DNA from: Paraniabella hibiscisoli
GTDB lineage: Bacteria; Bacteroidota; Bacteroidia; Chitinophagales; Chitinophagaceae
Direction: 5' to 3'
NCBI RefSeq assembly: GCF_022512515.1
Contig: NZ_JAKWBK010000003.1
Span: forward strand, 310,001 to 374,000
Length of the DNA: 64,000 nucleotides
The notes beneath the pieces are model-generated. The model saw nothing but the letters and a program-made list of their open reading frames with translations, made no database searches and had not been told where the DNA came from. Positions 10,423 through 21,112 of the stretch are shown here, piece after piece (position 1 is the first letter of the stretch; the number at the start of each line of letters is the position of its first letter). A program made the translations under genes and the position numbers.

Positions 10423-12066
10423 CTAATTCTGCACCCTAATCTTTACAATATTTCCTACTGTTTTACTATCGAACCGGGTAAACGTTCCAACCAACATTAC
10501 ATAGGTGATGGAAGGGTCTGTATCGCTAGGATACTCAACAAAGTCATTTACGCGACCATTAAAAAACCCGATATTATTATAGCCTACTGCTAATGAGCCA
10601 TCAGCATTCAGCATCATAAAGCCTGCTCTTACTATGCCATCATACTTATTAAAAGTACCCGAAACCATCACCTTTCCATCCTTCAGCTGACCTGCGAAGT
10701 TGGGTATACCGCCTTCAACGGGTCTGAACCTGAAAGAATTATCGTTATTCCCGTTTTCATCCAACATCACAATACCGTTAGCAGGTTGACCATTATAAGA
10801 AGTAAATTGCCCGGTAATCAATAACTTTCGAGTGGTGCTGTTATAGGTTATTTTAGTAATGGCACCATTAGCTCCGCCGGCAACAAAAGAAGGATCTCTT
10901 CTACCTGTAGCCAAATCTATACGTACGATACGCAAAGCCTGCTGGTTTTCGAAAACCGTAAAATTACCAACCAACAACAGTTTATTATTGGGCATTTCCA
11001 CACCGTCGTAAATAAATCCGTTCGCAGAAGTGTATCCTTCTATAGGCCTGATGCCTCGGTTAATATTAAAAGATGAGTCGATTACGCCGTCAATATTTAT
11101 CCTTGCAATCTGGCTGATTCTGATCTTATCTACATAAGGAGCGTCAGCCGTTGATCGCTCATAAAGAATACTATTATAGTCAGAGAAATTACCTACAGCG
11201 ACTATACCTGCGGCTGTATTGAATAACTTTGTAACGACGCCGGTAAAACCACCATTAAAAGCCGGACCTACCGTCTGGGGAAGTGAGCCGCCACCAGCTA
11301 TATCATAGGTGAGGGTATCCAGCGAACCTGCTGCATTAAATCTTGTAATGTTACTGATATTACCTCTTGCATTGACAGCACTGAACGTTCCACCTGCTAT
11401 TACTTTATTATCTGATGTAAAAACGGCCGTATTTATGGTACCATTCATCCCCGTAATACCAATATTAAATGCTGGCCTTAGGCTAGAACCACTACCAGTG
11501 GTTTGTAAGGCACCATTATTGTCAATAAATGCCAGACCTGTAATTGCCGCCACTGCGCTGGACTGGTTCTGATAATTCCTGAAAGATCCGTAAATAAGAT
11601 ACCCTCCCAGCGGCCTTGGATCTATTCCCAATATTTCTCCTGTCGCAATATTTGTTGTGGTATTAAAAGTGGCATCTATATTCAGCTTACCCCTGATATC
11701 GATAATAGGACCAAAATAAAATTGACCGTTAATCTCTACTGCACAGGTTCCGGTGCTGGCTGTTATAGGGATACGGATACGCACTTCAGTATCTGTAACT
11801 GAAACGACGTCAGCAGGTGTTTGGTTAATGTAAAAGCGAAATTGTCCCTGTTTACCGCCTAATCCATTTACCTTAATTGTAACAATAGATCCTTCTGCCG
11901 CAATAGCTGGTGTAGGTGGTACATCTTCAAAATCAATCAGTCCTTTAGGAGAAGCCGAATAAAGCGGTTCTTCACTCACCATATCTTTCGTACAGGATAC
12001 TATCGTTGTTGAAAGAAACGCCAAAAGCAAACAATAACCGGCTAACTTATTTTTAATATGTATCAT
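10423..12066 (-). CDS. DUF5008 surface lipoprotein with IPT-like domain and delta-60 beta-propeller repeats
   Basis: 547 residues, intact. Lipoprotein signal with lipobox TIVSC (Cys25). An IPT/TIG-like domain at roughly 50-125 (VTIKVNGLGGKQGQF, VRIRIPITAS) is followed by repeats of about 50-60 residues with the pattern LLVGNFTxF / LLITGQFTSYNG / VMVSGTFNKYDG, typical of the delta-60 (DUF5122) propeller. Proteins of this type sit in SusCD loci in the place of surface glycan-binding proteins. It lies between the fasciclin gene and the first phosphatase-fold gene. A ligand-binding role is inferred from position. Confidence 0.75.
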   Translation of the reverse strand: MIHIKNKLAGYCLLLAFLSTTIVSCTKDMVSEEPLYSASPKGLIDFEDVPPTPAIAAEGSIVTIKVNGLGGKQGQFRFYINQTPADVVSVTDTEVRIRIPITASTGTCAVEINGQFYFGPIIDIRGKLNIDATFNTTTNIATGEILGIDPRPLGGYLIYGSFRNYQNQSSAVAAITGLAFIDNNGALQTTGSGSSLRPAFNIGITGMNGTINTAVFTSDNKVIAGGTFSAVNARGNISNITRFNAAGSLDTLTYDIAGGGSLPQTVGPAFNGGFTGVVTKLFNTAAGIVAVGNFSDYNSILYERSTADAPYVDKIRISQIARINIDGVIDSSFNINRGIRPIEGYTSANGFIYDGVEMPNNKLLLVGNFTVFENQQALRIVRIDLATGRRDPSFVAGGANGAITKITYNSTTRKLLITGQFTSYNGQPANGIVMLDENGNNDNSFRFRPVEGGIPNFAGQLKDGKVMVSGTFNKYDGIVRAGFMMLNADGSLAVGYNNIGFFNGRVNDFVEYPSDTDPSITYVMLVGTFTRFDSKTVGNIVKIRVQN

Positions 12067-12096
12067 ACTAATTAAAATAATTATAATAAATGATCA

Positions 12097-12806
12097 TTAA
12101 TTCTCTATTCCTGCTATAATCGCTGTTTCCAGGAACTTAATCGGATCAAAACCAAAGTAATGTGTAGGGTATCTTAGAACATGTACATACCCATTGGTTG
12201 GTTTTATATTTACAGAAGAAACAGTGGCTGTTGTCCATGTCTGGTAATCCCTGGCTGATGAAGGAGAAGGGATATAAGAAAGTACCAGTTGCCGGTAACC
12301 TGCATACGGAACACCTCCTCCGGAGTTATATATGGCACCTACATTCATGATCAGTTCGTCATAAGAGTTGTAAATCTGTCCCGGGTAAGCTGCAATATTG
12401 GCAAAATCGATCTGGGGAAAATCTGTTAGAGATCGCCCCCTTAAACACATACCTGGATAGTGCTTCCCGCCAAACCGAAGGTTTTATTTGCTGAAAGCGG
12501 GTAATAGGCGCACGGCCCAGTTGGTTGAGAATAGTATTACACAACAAGTATGTACTTCTTAAACTGGAGTCGGCAGGAGCAAAAAAGTAATTTCTTCATT
12601 TTGAAAGGTATTCGTCATACCTGCGTAATCTATAATCTTTACCAGTGAATCAAAGTACTGCGGCTTAGACTTCAGGTAATCCAACACGGTGCCGTTAAAT
12701 TCGCCTTGCTGTACACCTGTATCTGTAAAATAATCTTTTTACAAGCGCCCATCAGCAATAGCAGCAACACCAGGGGCAAGGTTAATATTTTAATTCTCTT
12801 TTTCAT
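12097..12806 (-). CDS. Fasciclin (FAS1) domain lipoprotein, frameshifted
   Basis: About 236 residues when repaired. The start is the ATG at 12806, giving MKKRIKILTLPLVLLLLLMG and the lipid-attachment Cys. FAS1 hallmarks are present: EEITFFAPADSSL, YVFKGRSLTDFPQ and NGYVHVL near the C-terminus. Three breaks: T5 at 12736-12740, A6 at 12581-12586 (both one base short), and a G-run near 12430 (one base long). FAS1 domains mediate adhesion to proteins and glycans. This is the second such gene in the operon, in the same position after susD as the gene at 18777-19481. Confidence 0.78.
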
Positions 12807-12915
12807 CCGTATATTTTTTATTGCTTTTTGTAGAAGTAAAAGCTATGTCAACAATCTTATTTTTTAACTATATTATGCTTTGTCTCATTCAACTATCTTC
12901 CCGGCTAAATTTTAA

Positions 12916-14474
12916 TTATTCCCAATAGTTATTCAAAGTCATTTCAGGATTATTTATCAAAGCTGAGCGATCTATAGGCCAGGTCCATGCTCCGGCTCTA
13001 AATTGCTCTACTGTAGAATGATAGCAATATTTATAACTAATATCAATAATCCTGCGGCTTCTAACACAATCGAACCAGTAATGCCCCTCTCCTATAAATT
13101 CGCGGGAACGTTCTAAAAATATCTGCTCTTTTAATTCATTTCCTGTTTGAGTAAGTGGGGCAGCTTTGGCACGCTCTCTTACAACTCCTACTGCTGTTTT
13201 TGCCGCGCCTTCATTGCCTAATTCGGCATACGCTTCTGCCTGCATTAAAAAATATCGGGGTACCTGTAAATACATTGCGTAGCATCGTTACGATCATTAA
13301 AGTCAATTGAATTAGGATCAGCCGTCACCAGGAACTTTTTCATTTGGAAAGTTCTGTTAGCATTATAAACAGTAGCCGGATTGAACCATAACTGCAAACG
13401 TTGATCGGCTTCTCCCTCAGGGTATAAAGCCCTCATAAAATCAGCCGTATAACTCATATACGGGATACTCGCTGTTGTAGGATTGAGTGGATCGTACTTT
13501 ACCTGGTCGAAAAAATCGCTCCAGCCAAAACGCTCACCGTAGTTACGATTTTGAGGAATCCCAAAAAGATTCTCCTTGCTTCTTCCTTTAAATATTTCAA
13601 TATAATTCTCGATAGGAAGTAATTCATAAGCGCCACCGTTTTCATTTCTTGCTTCATCTCCCAGGGCAATCACCTCCTTGAAATAGATTTCGCGATTAGG
13701 TGTATCAAAACCTGCCAGCCACATATTCATTTCCATCATCAGGGCAATAGCACCGCCTCTCATACCCCGTATACCTACATAAAAGGGATCATCATAAGTC
13801 CATGCCATCCCTTTATAATGAGCCTTCATATCTGCAATGCAGTTTTTCAGCACCTCAATCATTGGCATTCTTTTCAGCGGATCAGAAAAATAGGGTTGAG
13901 TATAGTAAGCTACATCTCCAAACTGGCGCACCATAAAGAAATAGGCCATGTTCCTGATAAAAACCGCTTCGCCCAGGTAGGCCGCTTTTAAAGCCGGCGT
14001 CATAGCAGGATCTGGTACTCCAGGAATTCGGTCTACCGCTATATTAGCGGCGGCTATACACCTGTAATAACGGTCCCATTGGGTAAAGCGAACGTGATTG
14101 AAAAGCGCACGCCAGTTGTTCCCCGTATAAATGAAATCTACGAAACGGCGGATATTGTTGTTAGCCAGGTCAGCGATATAGCCCCTGCCCCATCCTAACT
14201 CTGTATTTTCCTTAACCATACCGCCCCTGAGCTCCCCGGCAAAAGGCAGATACGGATACTCTGCAGTACCGGCACCGGCCTGCATATTGGGGCGTGTGGT
14301 TGACTGACGGAACAGTTCGTAGTTGCCATTGGTAAAATTCTCCACATCCTGTCTGGTTTGCCAGAAATTGTTACCCGACAGGTCACTAGGTGGATCCACA
14401 TTCAGAAACTTCTTACATCCGGTTACAGATGTAACAATAAAAACTGCTATGAAGAAATAAAATATCTGTTTCAT
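12916..14474 (-). CDS. SusD/RagB-family surface lipoprotein, frameshifted
   Basis: About 520 residues. Lipoprotein signal MKQIFYFFIAVFIV ending in TGC (an in-frame ATG three codons upstream is also possible). The SusD fold shows in the N-terminal CKKFLNVDPPSDLSGNNFW motif, the TPR helices (GEAVFIRNMAYFFMVRQFGDV) and the C-terminal EAYAELGN, IFLERSREFIGEGHYWFDCVR and NNYWE motifs. One break near 13255-13265 shifts the last 119 residues. It starts directly after its susC partner and forms the lid of that transporter, capturing substrate at the cell surface. Confidence 0.9.
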
Positions 14475-14492
14475 GATGTACATCATTAGTTT

Positions 14493-17400
14493 TTAGAATT
14501 GAACATTAAGTGACATAGAGAAGGTGCGGGCATTAGGATAACCATTCGAATTATCACGACCTAATGCGGAAACCAACTCTGGGTCAGGGCCGGTATATCG
14601 CGAGAAATATATACGTTGGCCGCTGTCAATGCCAGGCGCGCCTGACTCATGCCGAACCTCTTTATCAGTTCTTTTTGGAAATTATAAGAAAGCGTTATCT
14701 GACCTATTTTCCAATAAGATCCATCCTCCAGGAACAAAGATTGATTGGTACGGAAGGGTTGCAATACTCCTGCTCTTCTGAAATCAAAAGGATTAGGATA
14801 TACCGCACCTACTGTACCATTATAACTTCCAACGGCATCGGGTTTCCAATAGTTATAATTTTCAATAGGAGGTAAGGCTGTACCACCAAAAATATTATTA
14901 CTAAAGTTTGCCAGATCGCTTGCCGAAGCTGCATTCAACACGTCCCTAACTAATGTATAATTTACCTGCGTAATCAGCATAAAGCCGTTCCATTGCACGT
15001 TGGATACAATACCACCCGTTGCTCTTGGGAAAGGATTACCCAACGGTAACATATCACGGTCATCAATAACGTAGTCTCCATTTACATCTACCCATTTAGG
15101 ATCCCCACCCTGGAAATAAAAGCTCTGGTTGCCCAATTGCTGACGCAAACCTGTTGCCGGGTTAACCGGAACATCAGCTGAGCTGGCATATACACCGCGG
15201 TTATAATATAGTAAAGGTGACAGGTCGCGACCAATTCTATAAACCACAGGAATACTCGTTCCATTATCTGTTACGTTAAATATATATTCGCGCACACCAC
15301 CGGGAAGGCGGGTAACTACCCTACGGTTTAATGCACCGGTACCTATCAATGTCCATTGCACCGGATTTTCACTTTTAAATACCCTTACCGTTAATGTAAG
15401 CTCATGTCCGTATTTAGCAGTACTTACTTCGTTGGATGCCAGGTTTCTGAAACCGCTGGTATTCGGTAGCGGAATGATCTGAGGTTCATTATCATTGGTT
15501 TCATAATAAGTATCATAGTTGATTTCTACCCTGTTCTGATCAAACAATCCCAGCTCTACCCCAAAATTGGTGGACGTTTTAGTATAAGGAAGAAAATTAG
15601 TGTTGGGAACCCTGTCCAGATCAATAAACACAGTAGGATTATTATTATACTGTTGCCCTACTACGTAACGACCATATACATCGAAAATACTGCCGGTAGG
15701 TGTTATATTTTTCCCCAGCTTCCCCTGAAGGCACCGAATTTAATAAACCCGAGGTTATTGGCGATGAACTTTTCACGGGCAAAGTTCCAACGGGCGCTGA
15801 TAGCCGGATTTACCGTATACCCTGCATTGGCACCATTGGTAGAAGTAGCGTCCCTCCTGTAGTTAAAGTCTAAAACATATTTCGTGTCCCAGTTAAAAGT
15901 AGCATAACCGCCAAAGCCATGTAATCTTTTGTCAAACAAATTGTTTAACACTCCACCTCTTGATAATTGTGGATTATAACCGATGGGGCCTTCTATATCA
16001 TCATTCGGAAAACCGGATAAAACGCTACGATTGGCCCGAAGTCCTTCTGCACTTATCTCACTGAACCCACCCGCAGAAATCTGGAACACCTCTTTTATCA
16101 TTTGTACGAAATCAAGGCTGGAGCGGTTATTTAATACATAGCGCCGGTCGTATTGTGTGGTGCCTTCGGCATTATTATTATTAATATAAGAAGGAACATA
16201 CACATCTTCTGTACCCGAATTAAAATTATAGCTAAAGTTATTCCTGGCAGTCAGGCCCTTTACAAATTGCCACTGGATATCGAGCGATCCTAATATATTA
16301 GCCGACTTATTATTACTTCGTATTGCATCAAAATTAAACACAGATCCGGCACCGGAATAAATGGAAGCTGGCAACAAAGAAGAAGACCTAACAGCACTAT
16401 TCAGTTCATCCTGCGTTAAATTGGCGCCACTACCTGCCTGCCTTTGCCCCAACGCACCCTGCAAATTAATCAATGCCCTAAAAGATTCAGATGGCTGATA
16501 CAGTGCATTCATACTTAAAGTATAGCGCTTAAATCCTGTGTTTTGTATAATACCATCCTGGGAATAATAGTTCAGGTTCGTTTTGTAATTAAAGTTTCTA
16601 TCTCCTCCGTATACCTGTACAGTATGTGTTTGGTTGAACGTAGTGCGGTAAAATAAATCCTGCCAGTTGGTCGAATTATTATAATAAGGGTTTAAACTAT
16701 CAGATAACGGGGTATTGATATTGATCAAGGCCATAGCTGAAGCTAAAGAAGAGTCATATTGCAGGATGGCGTTTACACGTCTCATCCGTTCTTCCAAACC
16801 TCCCACTACGTCACGCAACTTAGGAGGCGTGTTTAAGAAAAACTGGCCGCTGTATTGTACGATTGGTATTTTAGAGAGTCCTCGTTTTGTGGTAATAATG
16901 ATCACACCATAAGCAGCACGGGAACCATATTGGGCTGTTGCCGATGCGTCGCGTAATACATCTATTTTCTGGATATCTTCCGGTGGTATTAAGGCTATTG
17001 GGCTTATACCGGGACCGCTGCTCTGAAAACCATAGTCATATCCGGAGTTTACATCAATAGGTACACCATCCACAACAAATAAAGGAGAAGTTGGCGTTAA
17101 AAATCCATCTGCACTTACATTAATACTGGAAGAACCACGCAGGTTTATGGTACCCATACCGCCTGGCGAACCATTATTATTCTGTACATCCAAACCAGCC
17201 ACTTTACCTTGTAATAATTCTACAACGTTGGATACCGGTACATCCTGTAAAGCTTTACCACTAACAGACGCACTGGAACCTGTAGCCACATCCCTGGTTT
17301 TATTACGATAACCTTCTACTCTTATCTCCTGCATAGACCCGCCTCCACTTTGCTCAAGCAAAATCTCCAATGTGCTGTCAGCAGCTGTTACAATATGAGT

Positions 17401-17688
17401 ATAAGCGGTATAACCGGTATGGCTAAACACCAGGTTACTTCCTAAAGCTACGTTAAAATTGAAATTACCGTTTTCATCGGTTATCCCAATAGCCTTTGGT
17501 GGTTTGCCCGAAGATATGGTAACATTAGTTTTACCGGTATGAAGGTCTTTATCTAATACACGTCCTTTTAGCCTAACGCGAACGCTATCCTGAGCTCCGG
17601 CATTACTCCACAGGCCTGCAACCAATATAAATAAAAATGTCAGATAAGGTAATCTCATTTCACTCAATTTTGACTTTAATAAATTCAT
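14493..17688 (-). CDS. SusC/RagA-family TonB-dependent transporter, frameshifted
   Basis: About 1065 residues. Signal peptide ending NAGAQD, an N-terminal carboxypeptidase-regulatory-like domain (VRLKGRVLDKDLHTGK, ITDENGNF), then the plug (MQEIRVEGYRNK, VVELLQGKVAGLDVQ, NLRGSSSINV, VFVDGVPI-type loop, IDVLRDASATAQYGSRAAYG) and the 22-stranded barrel. Breaks lie near 15715 (A-run, one base short; rejoined frame NITPTGSIFDVYGRY) and near 14575. With the second repaired the protein ends YPNARTFSMSLNVQF, a typical C-terminal barrel strand, at the stop 14493-14495. It imports the product captured by the adjacent SusD. Confidence 0.92.
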
Positions 17689-17697
17689 AGCCCTTTT

Positions 17698-18753
17698 TTA
17701 AATATCATCAGAGGTTTTAGGCACATCGGTTTTAAAAGCAAATACTATTTCCCAGTCGCCCGGATCGAATATGGCAAAATTCAACCCGAACACAGAGTTA
17801 ATCCTGGCGCCTCCAAAACCTATGCGGGAATAGGTAAATCTAACGGCTGCTGTATTGGCACCACTTGCTGTATATTTGGTTGGTGTATTAGTAAGAGGAA
17901 TGGGATAAGCCACATTATACTTAACATAAGTATCGGTTTTCTGCATATCAAAGCCGTGCACCAGATTGACCCAATCTGTAGTATTGAAAATTGCAGGATT
18001 TAATGGGCGAAACAAGGTATCAAGAAACCGGAAAGTCAATGTATTGCCTGTTGAAGGCTGTATCTTCCTGATATAAACATCCACATCTCCAGACCCAAGG
18101 CTACGACGATCGTCCTTAGCACCCACAATGTTGCTTATTTCAGAAATTCCGAAATTTTCCCTGGTAGGCTGACCTGTTAAAGCATTAATATTGGTAGGAA
18201 TGGTCGGACTTTCACGAAGAGGCTTTAATTTCAAATTTCTAAAAAATCTACGTCCCCCTGAATTGCTTAGTTCAACATCAAATAAATAACCTGAATCAGG
18301 TTGCGGTTGTATAAAATTAGACTTGCCTGCTGCCCAAAAAGTAATATTACCTGTATGAGGGCTCATTTCGAGAATAGGATGGTATTCTATTACTCTTTTT
18401 GCTTCTATTTCTGCCAAAGAAGTTTCGAGACCGGTATAAGATGCTTTCCAAACCTTTACCGGGAATGATTCTGTGAGTTCAGGAGCATCCTCACCTGTAA
18501 CCCTGCGCACATTTACAATTTTAAAATCCGCAGGAAAGGTCGTGCTACCCTTAAAAAAATTATTAGTAAAGTAGGTCGTACGTCCCAGGTATGGTTCGTA
18601 CAGGTCAATGGTAAACTGAGAATCGGCGCCTATGGTATTACGCTCCTGTGGCAGGTATTTTTTGCAGGCAATTGCCGATGCAACCAATAAAACAAGCACA
18701 TAGCAAGCTTTTCTGCTGAAAATACGGTTCATATTTTTAGTATAATTATTCAT
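17698..18753 (-). CDS. DUF5007 lipoprotein of SusCD locus
   Basis: 351 residues, intact. Lipoprotein signal with lipobox SAIAC (Cys30 from the first Met; an alternative Met is at residue 8). The body is beta-rich, with no catalytic motif that I recognise, and matches the DUF5007 family seen beside susD in Bacteroidota. It sits between the first fasciclin gene and the second susC, only 9 bases ahead of the latter, so it belongs to the same transcript. In module 2 the equivalent slot is taken by the DUF5008 protein. Probable surface ligand-binding protein, inferred from position. Confidence 0.72.
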   Translation of the reverse strand: MNNYTKNMNRIFSRKACYVLVLLVASAIACKKYLPQERNTIGADSQFTIDLYEPYLGRTTYFTNNFFKGSTTFPADFKIVNVRRVTGEDAPELTESFPVKVWKASYTGLETSLAEIEAKRVIEYHPILEMSPHTGNITFWAAGKSNFIQPQPDSGYLFDVELSNSGGRRFFRNLKLKPLRESPTIPTNINALTGQPTRENFGISEISNIVGAKDDRRSLGSGDVDVYIRKIQPSTGNTLTFRFLDTLFRPLNPAIFNTTDWVNLVHGFDMQKTDTYVKYNVAYPIPLTNTPTKYTASGANTAAVRFTYSRIGFGGARINSVFGLNFAIFDPGDWEIVFAFKTDVPKTSDDI

Positions 18754-18776
18754 GTGATAGTTAATAACAGTAGGAT

Positions 18777-19481
18777 TTAATTAGTGACAGACCTGTTCAA
18801 TGCTCTGATAAGATCGTTACCGAAGCCGAAGTTGTGTCCCGCGTCTAAAACGTGTACAACGGCATTGGTTGTTTTAATATCCACCGTATTAGTATATACC
18901 CTGATCCAGTTTACAGTGAATACCGACCCACGAGTATCACTAAATAAAATCGCTTTAGGACCGCCGCCTAAATAGCCGGAAGCATTGGTTGTTTCATATT
19001 GCAGATGCATATCATACCCATATTTCATTGAAGGGAATTTTAAACCATCAGCCCTGCTTGCCAAATCCTGTGTGGTGATTTGCCCAGGAATAATGTATTT
19101 ACTAAAGAAAGTATCCAGCACATTTAAGTTCATAGTACTGAAAGAAACCGGCGGAAGGCTTGGCACAGAATCCTTGCGTGCATTATTAATATTTTGCAAG
19201 GCGATGCTATACGAACGATTGCTGGTGGCAAATACTGTGTACTTACCCGTCCTTAAAGAATCTGCTGCGCCAGGTATTCTGTTAATTACCAGCAGCATGG
19301 AATCATACAGGCCAGGTTTAGATTGTAAATAAGATAAAGCGTCTCCGTTATAAATTGCAGCGTTATTCTTATAATCTACATAAGGACTATCATCTTTTTC
19401 ACATGCCTGAAGAACCGCTACTATACTTAACAGCATGATAAACTGTATAAGCAAATTCTTTGTACCAAATTTATTTCTCAT
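18777..19481 (-). CDS. Fasciclin-like (FAS1) lipoprotein
   Basis: 234 residues, intact. Lipoprotein signal with lipobox VLQAC (Cys27), then a FAS1-like fold: GKYTVFATSNRSYSIAL, FFSKYIIPGQIT, and the conserved C-terminal segment TTNAVVHVLDAGHNFG. It follows susD (36-base gap) and precedes the DUF5007 gene. FAS1 domains bind other proteins or glycans at surfaces. Divergent from the other FAS1 gene in the operon, so an old duplication is likely and not a recent copy. Confidence 0.8.
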   Translation of the reverse strand: MRNKFGTKNLLIQFIMLLSIVAVLQACEKDDSPYVDYKNNAAIYNGDALSYLQSKPGLYDSMLLVINRIPGAADSLRTGKYTVFATSNRSYSIALQNINNARKDSVPSLPPVSFSTMNLNVLDTFFSKYIIPGQITTQDLASRADGLKFPSMKYGYDMHLQYETTNASGYLGGGPKAILFSDTRGSVFTVNWIRVYTNTVDIKTTNAVVHVLDAGHNFGFGNDLIRALNRSVTN

Positions 19482-19518
19482 AATATAGTAATCTTATTGA
19501 TGCTAACTTTGTGAATGA

Positions 19519-21066
19519 CTATTTCCAATAGCTGTTTTGCTGAATGCTCGGGTTTCTGTTAAGTACATCCTGCGCAATGGGCCAGTAAATACCCTCTCTG
19601 CTAATCAGATCATTGAAAGCGGGATTGTCTCTTTTCAGTTTGTTATATCGTACCAGATCAAACCAGCGCCAGCCTTCGCCCAATAATTCTCTTCTTCTTT
19701 CAGCAAAAATCTCCTTAAGCAAATCCAGAGTTGGTGTATAATTAAGTCCCGAAATACCACGGTTAGAACGCATTGCATTTAACTTTTGAATAGCTTCTTC
19801 GCCACGACCCAATACCGTTAGAGCTTCCGCATTTAAAAGTGTCAGTTCTTCTAACCTGGTGAAAACTATTGAAGAATTGTACTTCGCAAAGGTTCCGTCG
19901 CCTCCACCCCCATCAACTACTCTTATCTTTTTAAATACGGGAATTGCGGAGGAGTAGTTTTCAAAATAGGCCTCAGTGGCCAGCCCATTTAACGGGTTAA
20001 ACCCAAAACGCTGGTCATTTCCATTGTTACGCGGAAACAATACTGCGATGCTATCTTTGTTAACATACATATCAGGTAGCTGCCTGGACATAGGATAAGC
20101 CGTAGTGTTTGCCAACGTCAACTGCTCTATATGACCAGATGTTGTAGACTCCCCACGTTCGTAAATAAAATTGAACCCAATCATTTGGTTCCAGCTTACG
20201 TTGGAGGTATTAAAAAGGAACAACTCGCCAATCAATTGTGCAGTAGTTACCGTTGTTAAACGGGCACGCGCTGCATTGTCCAAAACAAACTGGCTGTACA
20301 CAGCTACGTTAATATAATCGCCCTGTAAAGCAGCAATATGTGCTAAGATGGCATAAGCAGACAGTCTGCCCAACAAAGTATTTTTCCAGTCTGCAGCAGC
20401 CTTTCCATAATAGTTGGGAGGATATACTAAATCAGCATCAACCGTAGAATACTGGTAGGGTAAACGATTGGCTACATCCATTAACTCGTTCTTTGCAAAA
20501 CCAAGTACTGCATCTTTATTGGTGCGGCTCAGGTTTTCAAAATTACCCTCACCGGTGGCCGTAATTAAGGGAACATCACCCCAGGTTCTCACCAGCATAT
20601 AGTAAGCAAAGGCTCTAATAGCACGCGCCTGTGCAATATCCAGTTTATAGTAAGATTGTGTATAGCGCGGATCTGCCAGGCAGCCTTCTGCCCTTTCTAT
20701 GAAAACATTGCAGGCATTAATAATAGCATAAAACCTGCGCCAGTTAGTTACCTCATTGATTAATGGAAAGGATGCATTCAGATTGCCGTCTATCACAGCC
20801 TTCAGATCGGGACGGCTTACTGCCTGAAAATCGCCACCTCGTAATTCACCCAAAATCCAATAAGCATTATTGTCTGCCAGTGCTGCTCGAAATAGACCGT
20901 ACATACCTATTAACCCGGCTCTTGCATCTTCATACTTTGTCCAATGTCCTTCCTCCGATGCCTGGCGTGTTGAAGAAACATCTAATTGCTTATTGCACGA
21001 GCTGGAAATAATAGCCACGACAAATACAATAACAGCAACAGGCCATTTGTAGAAATATTTTTTCAT
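19519..21066 (-). CDS. SusD/RagB-family surface lipoprotein
   Basis: 515 residues, intact. Lipoprotein signal with SSSC (Cys24), SusD N-terminal motif KQLDVSSTRQ, TPR region (IAQARAIRAFAYYMLVRTWG DVPLI), and C-terminal LLNAEALTVLGRGEEAI, LKEIFAERRRELLGEGWRWF and NPSIQQNSYWK. All family landmarks are present. It is the partner of the susC gene 45 bases upstream and captures substrate for it. The GEGWRWFDLVR motif is shared with the second SusD in this operon. Confidence 0.93.
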   Translation of the reverse strand: MKKYFYKWPVAVIVFVVAIISSSCNKQLDVSSTRQASEEGHWTKYEDARAGLIGMYGLFRAALADNNAYWILGELRGGDFQAVSRPDLKAVIDGNLNASFPLINEVTNWRRFYAIINACNVFIERAEGCLADPRYTQSYYKLDIAQARAIRAFAYYMLVRTWGDVPLITATGEGNFENLSRTNKDAVLGFAKNELMDVANRLPYQYSTVDADLVYPPNYYGKAAADWKNTLLGRLSAYAILAHIAALQGDYINVAVYSQFVLDNAARARLTTVTTAQLIGELFLFNTSNVSWNQMIGFNFIYERGESTTSGHIEQLTLANTTAYPMSRQLPDMYVNKDSIAVLFPRNNGNDQRFGFNPLNGLATEAYFENYSSAIPVFKKIRVVDGGGGDGTFAKYNSSIVFTRLEELTLLNAEALTVLGRGEEAIQKLNAMRSNRGISGLNYTPTLDLLKEIFAERRRELLGEGWRWFDLVRYNKLKRDNPAFNDLISREGIYWPIAQDVLNRNPSIQQNSYWK

Positions 21067-21112
21067 AACAATTCTTAGATGATAGTATTTTTAAAAGATG
21101 TCCTCGTTCGAG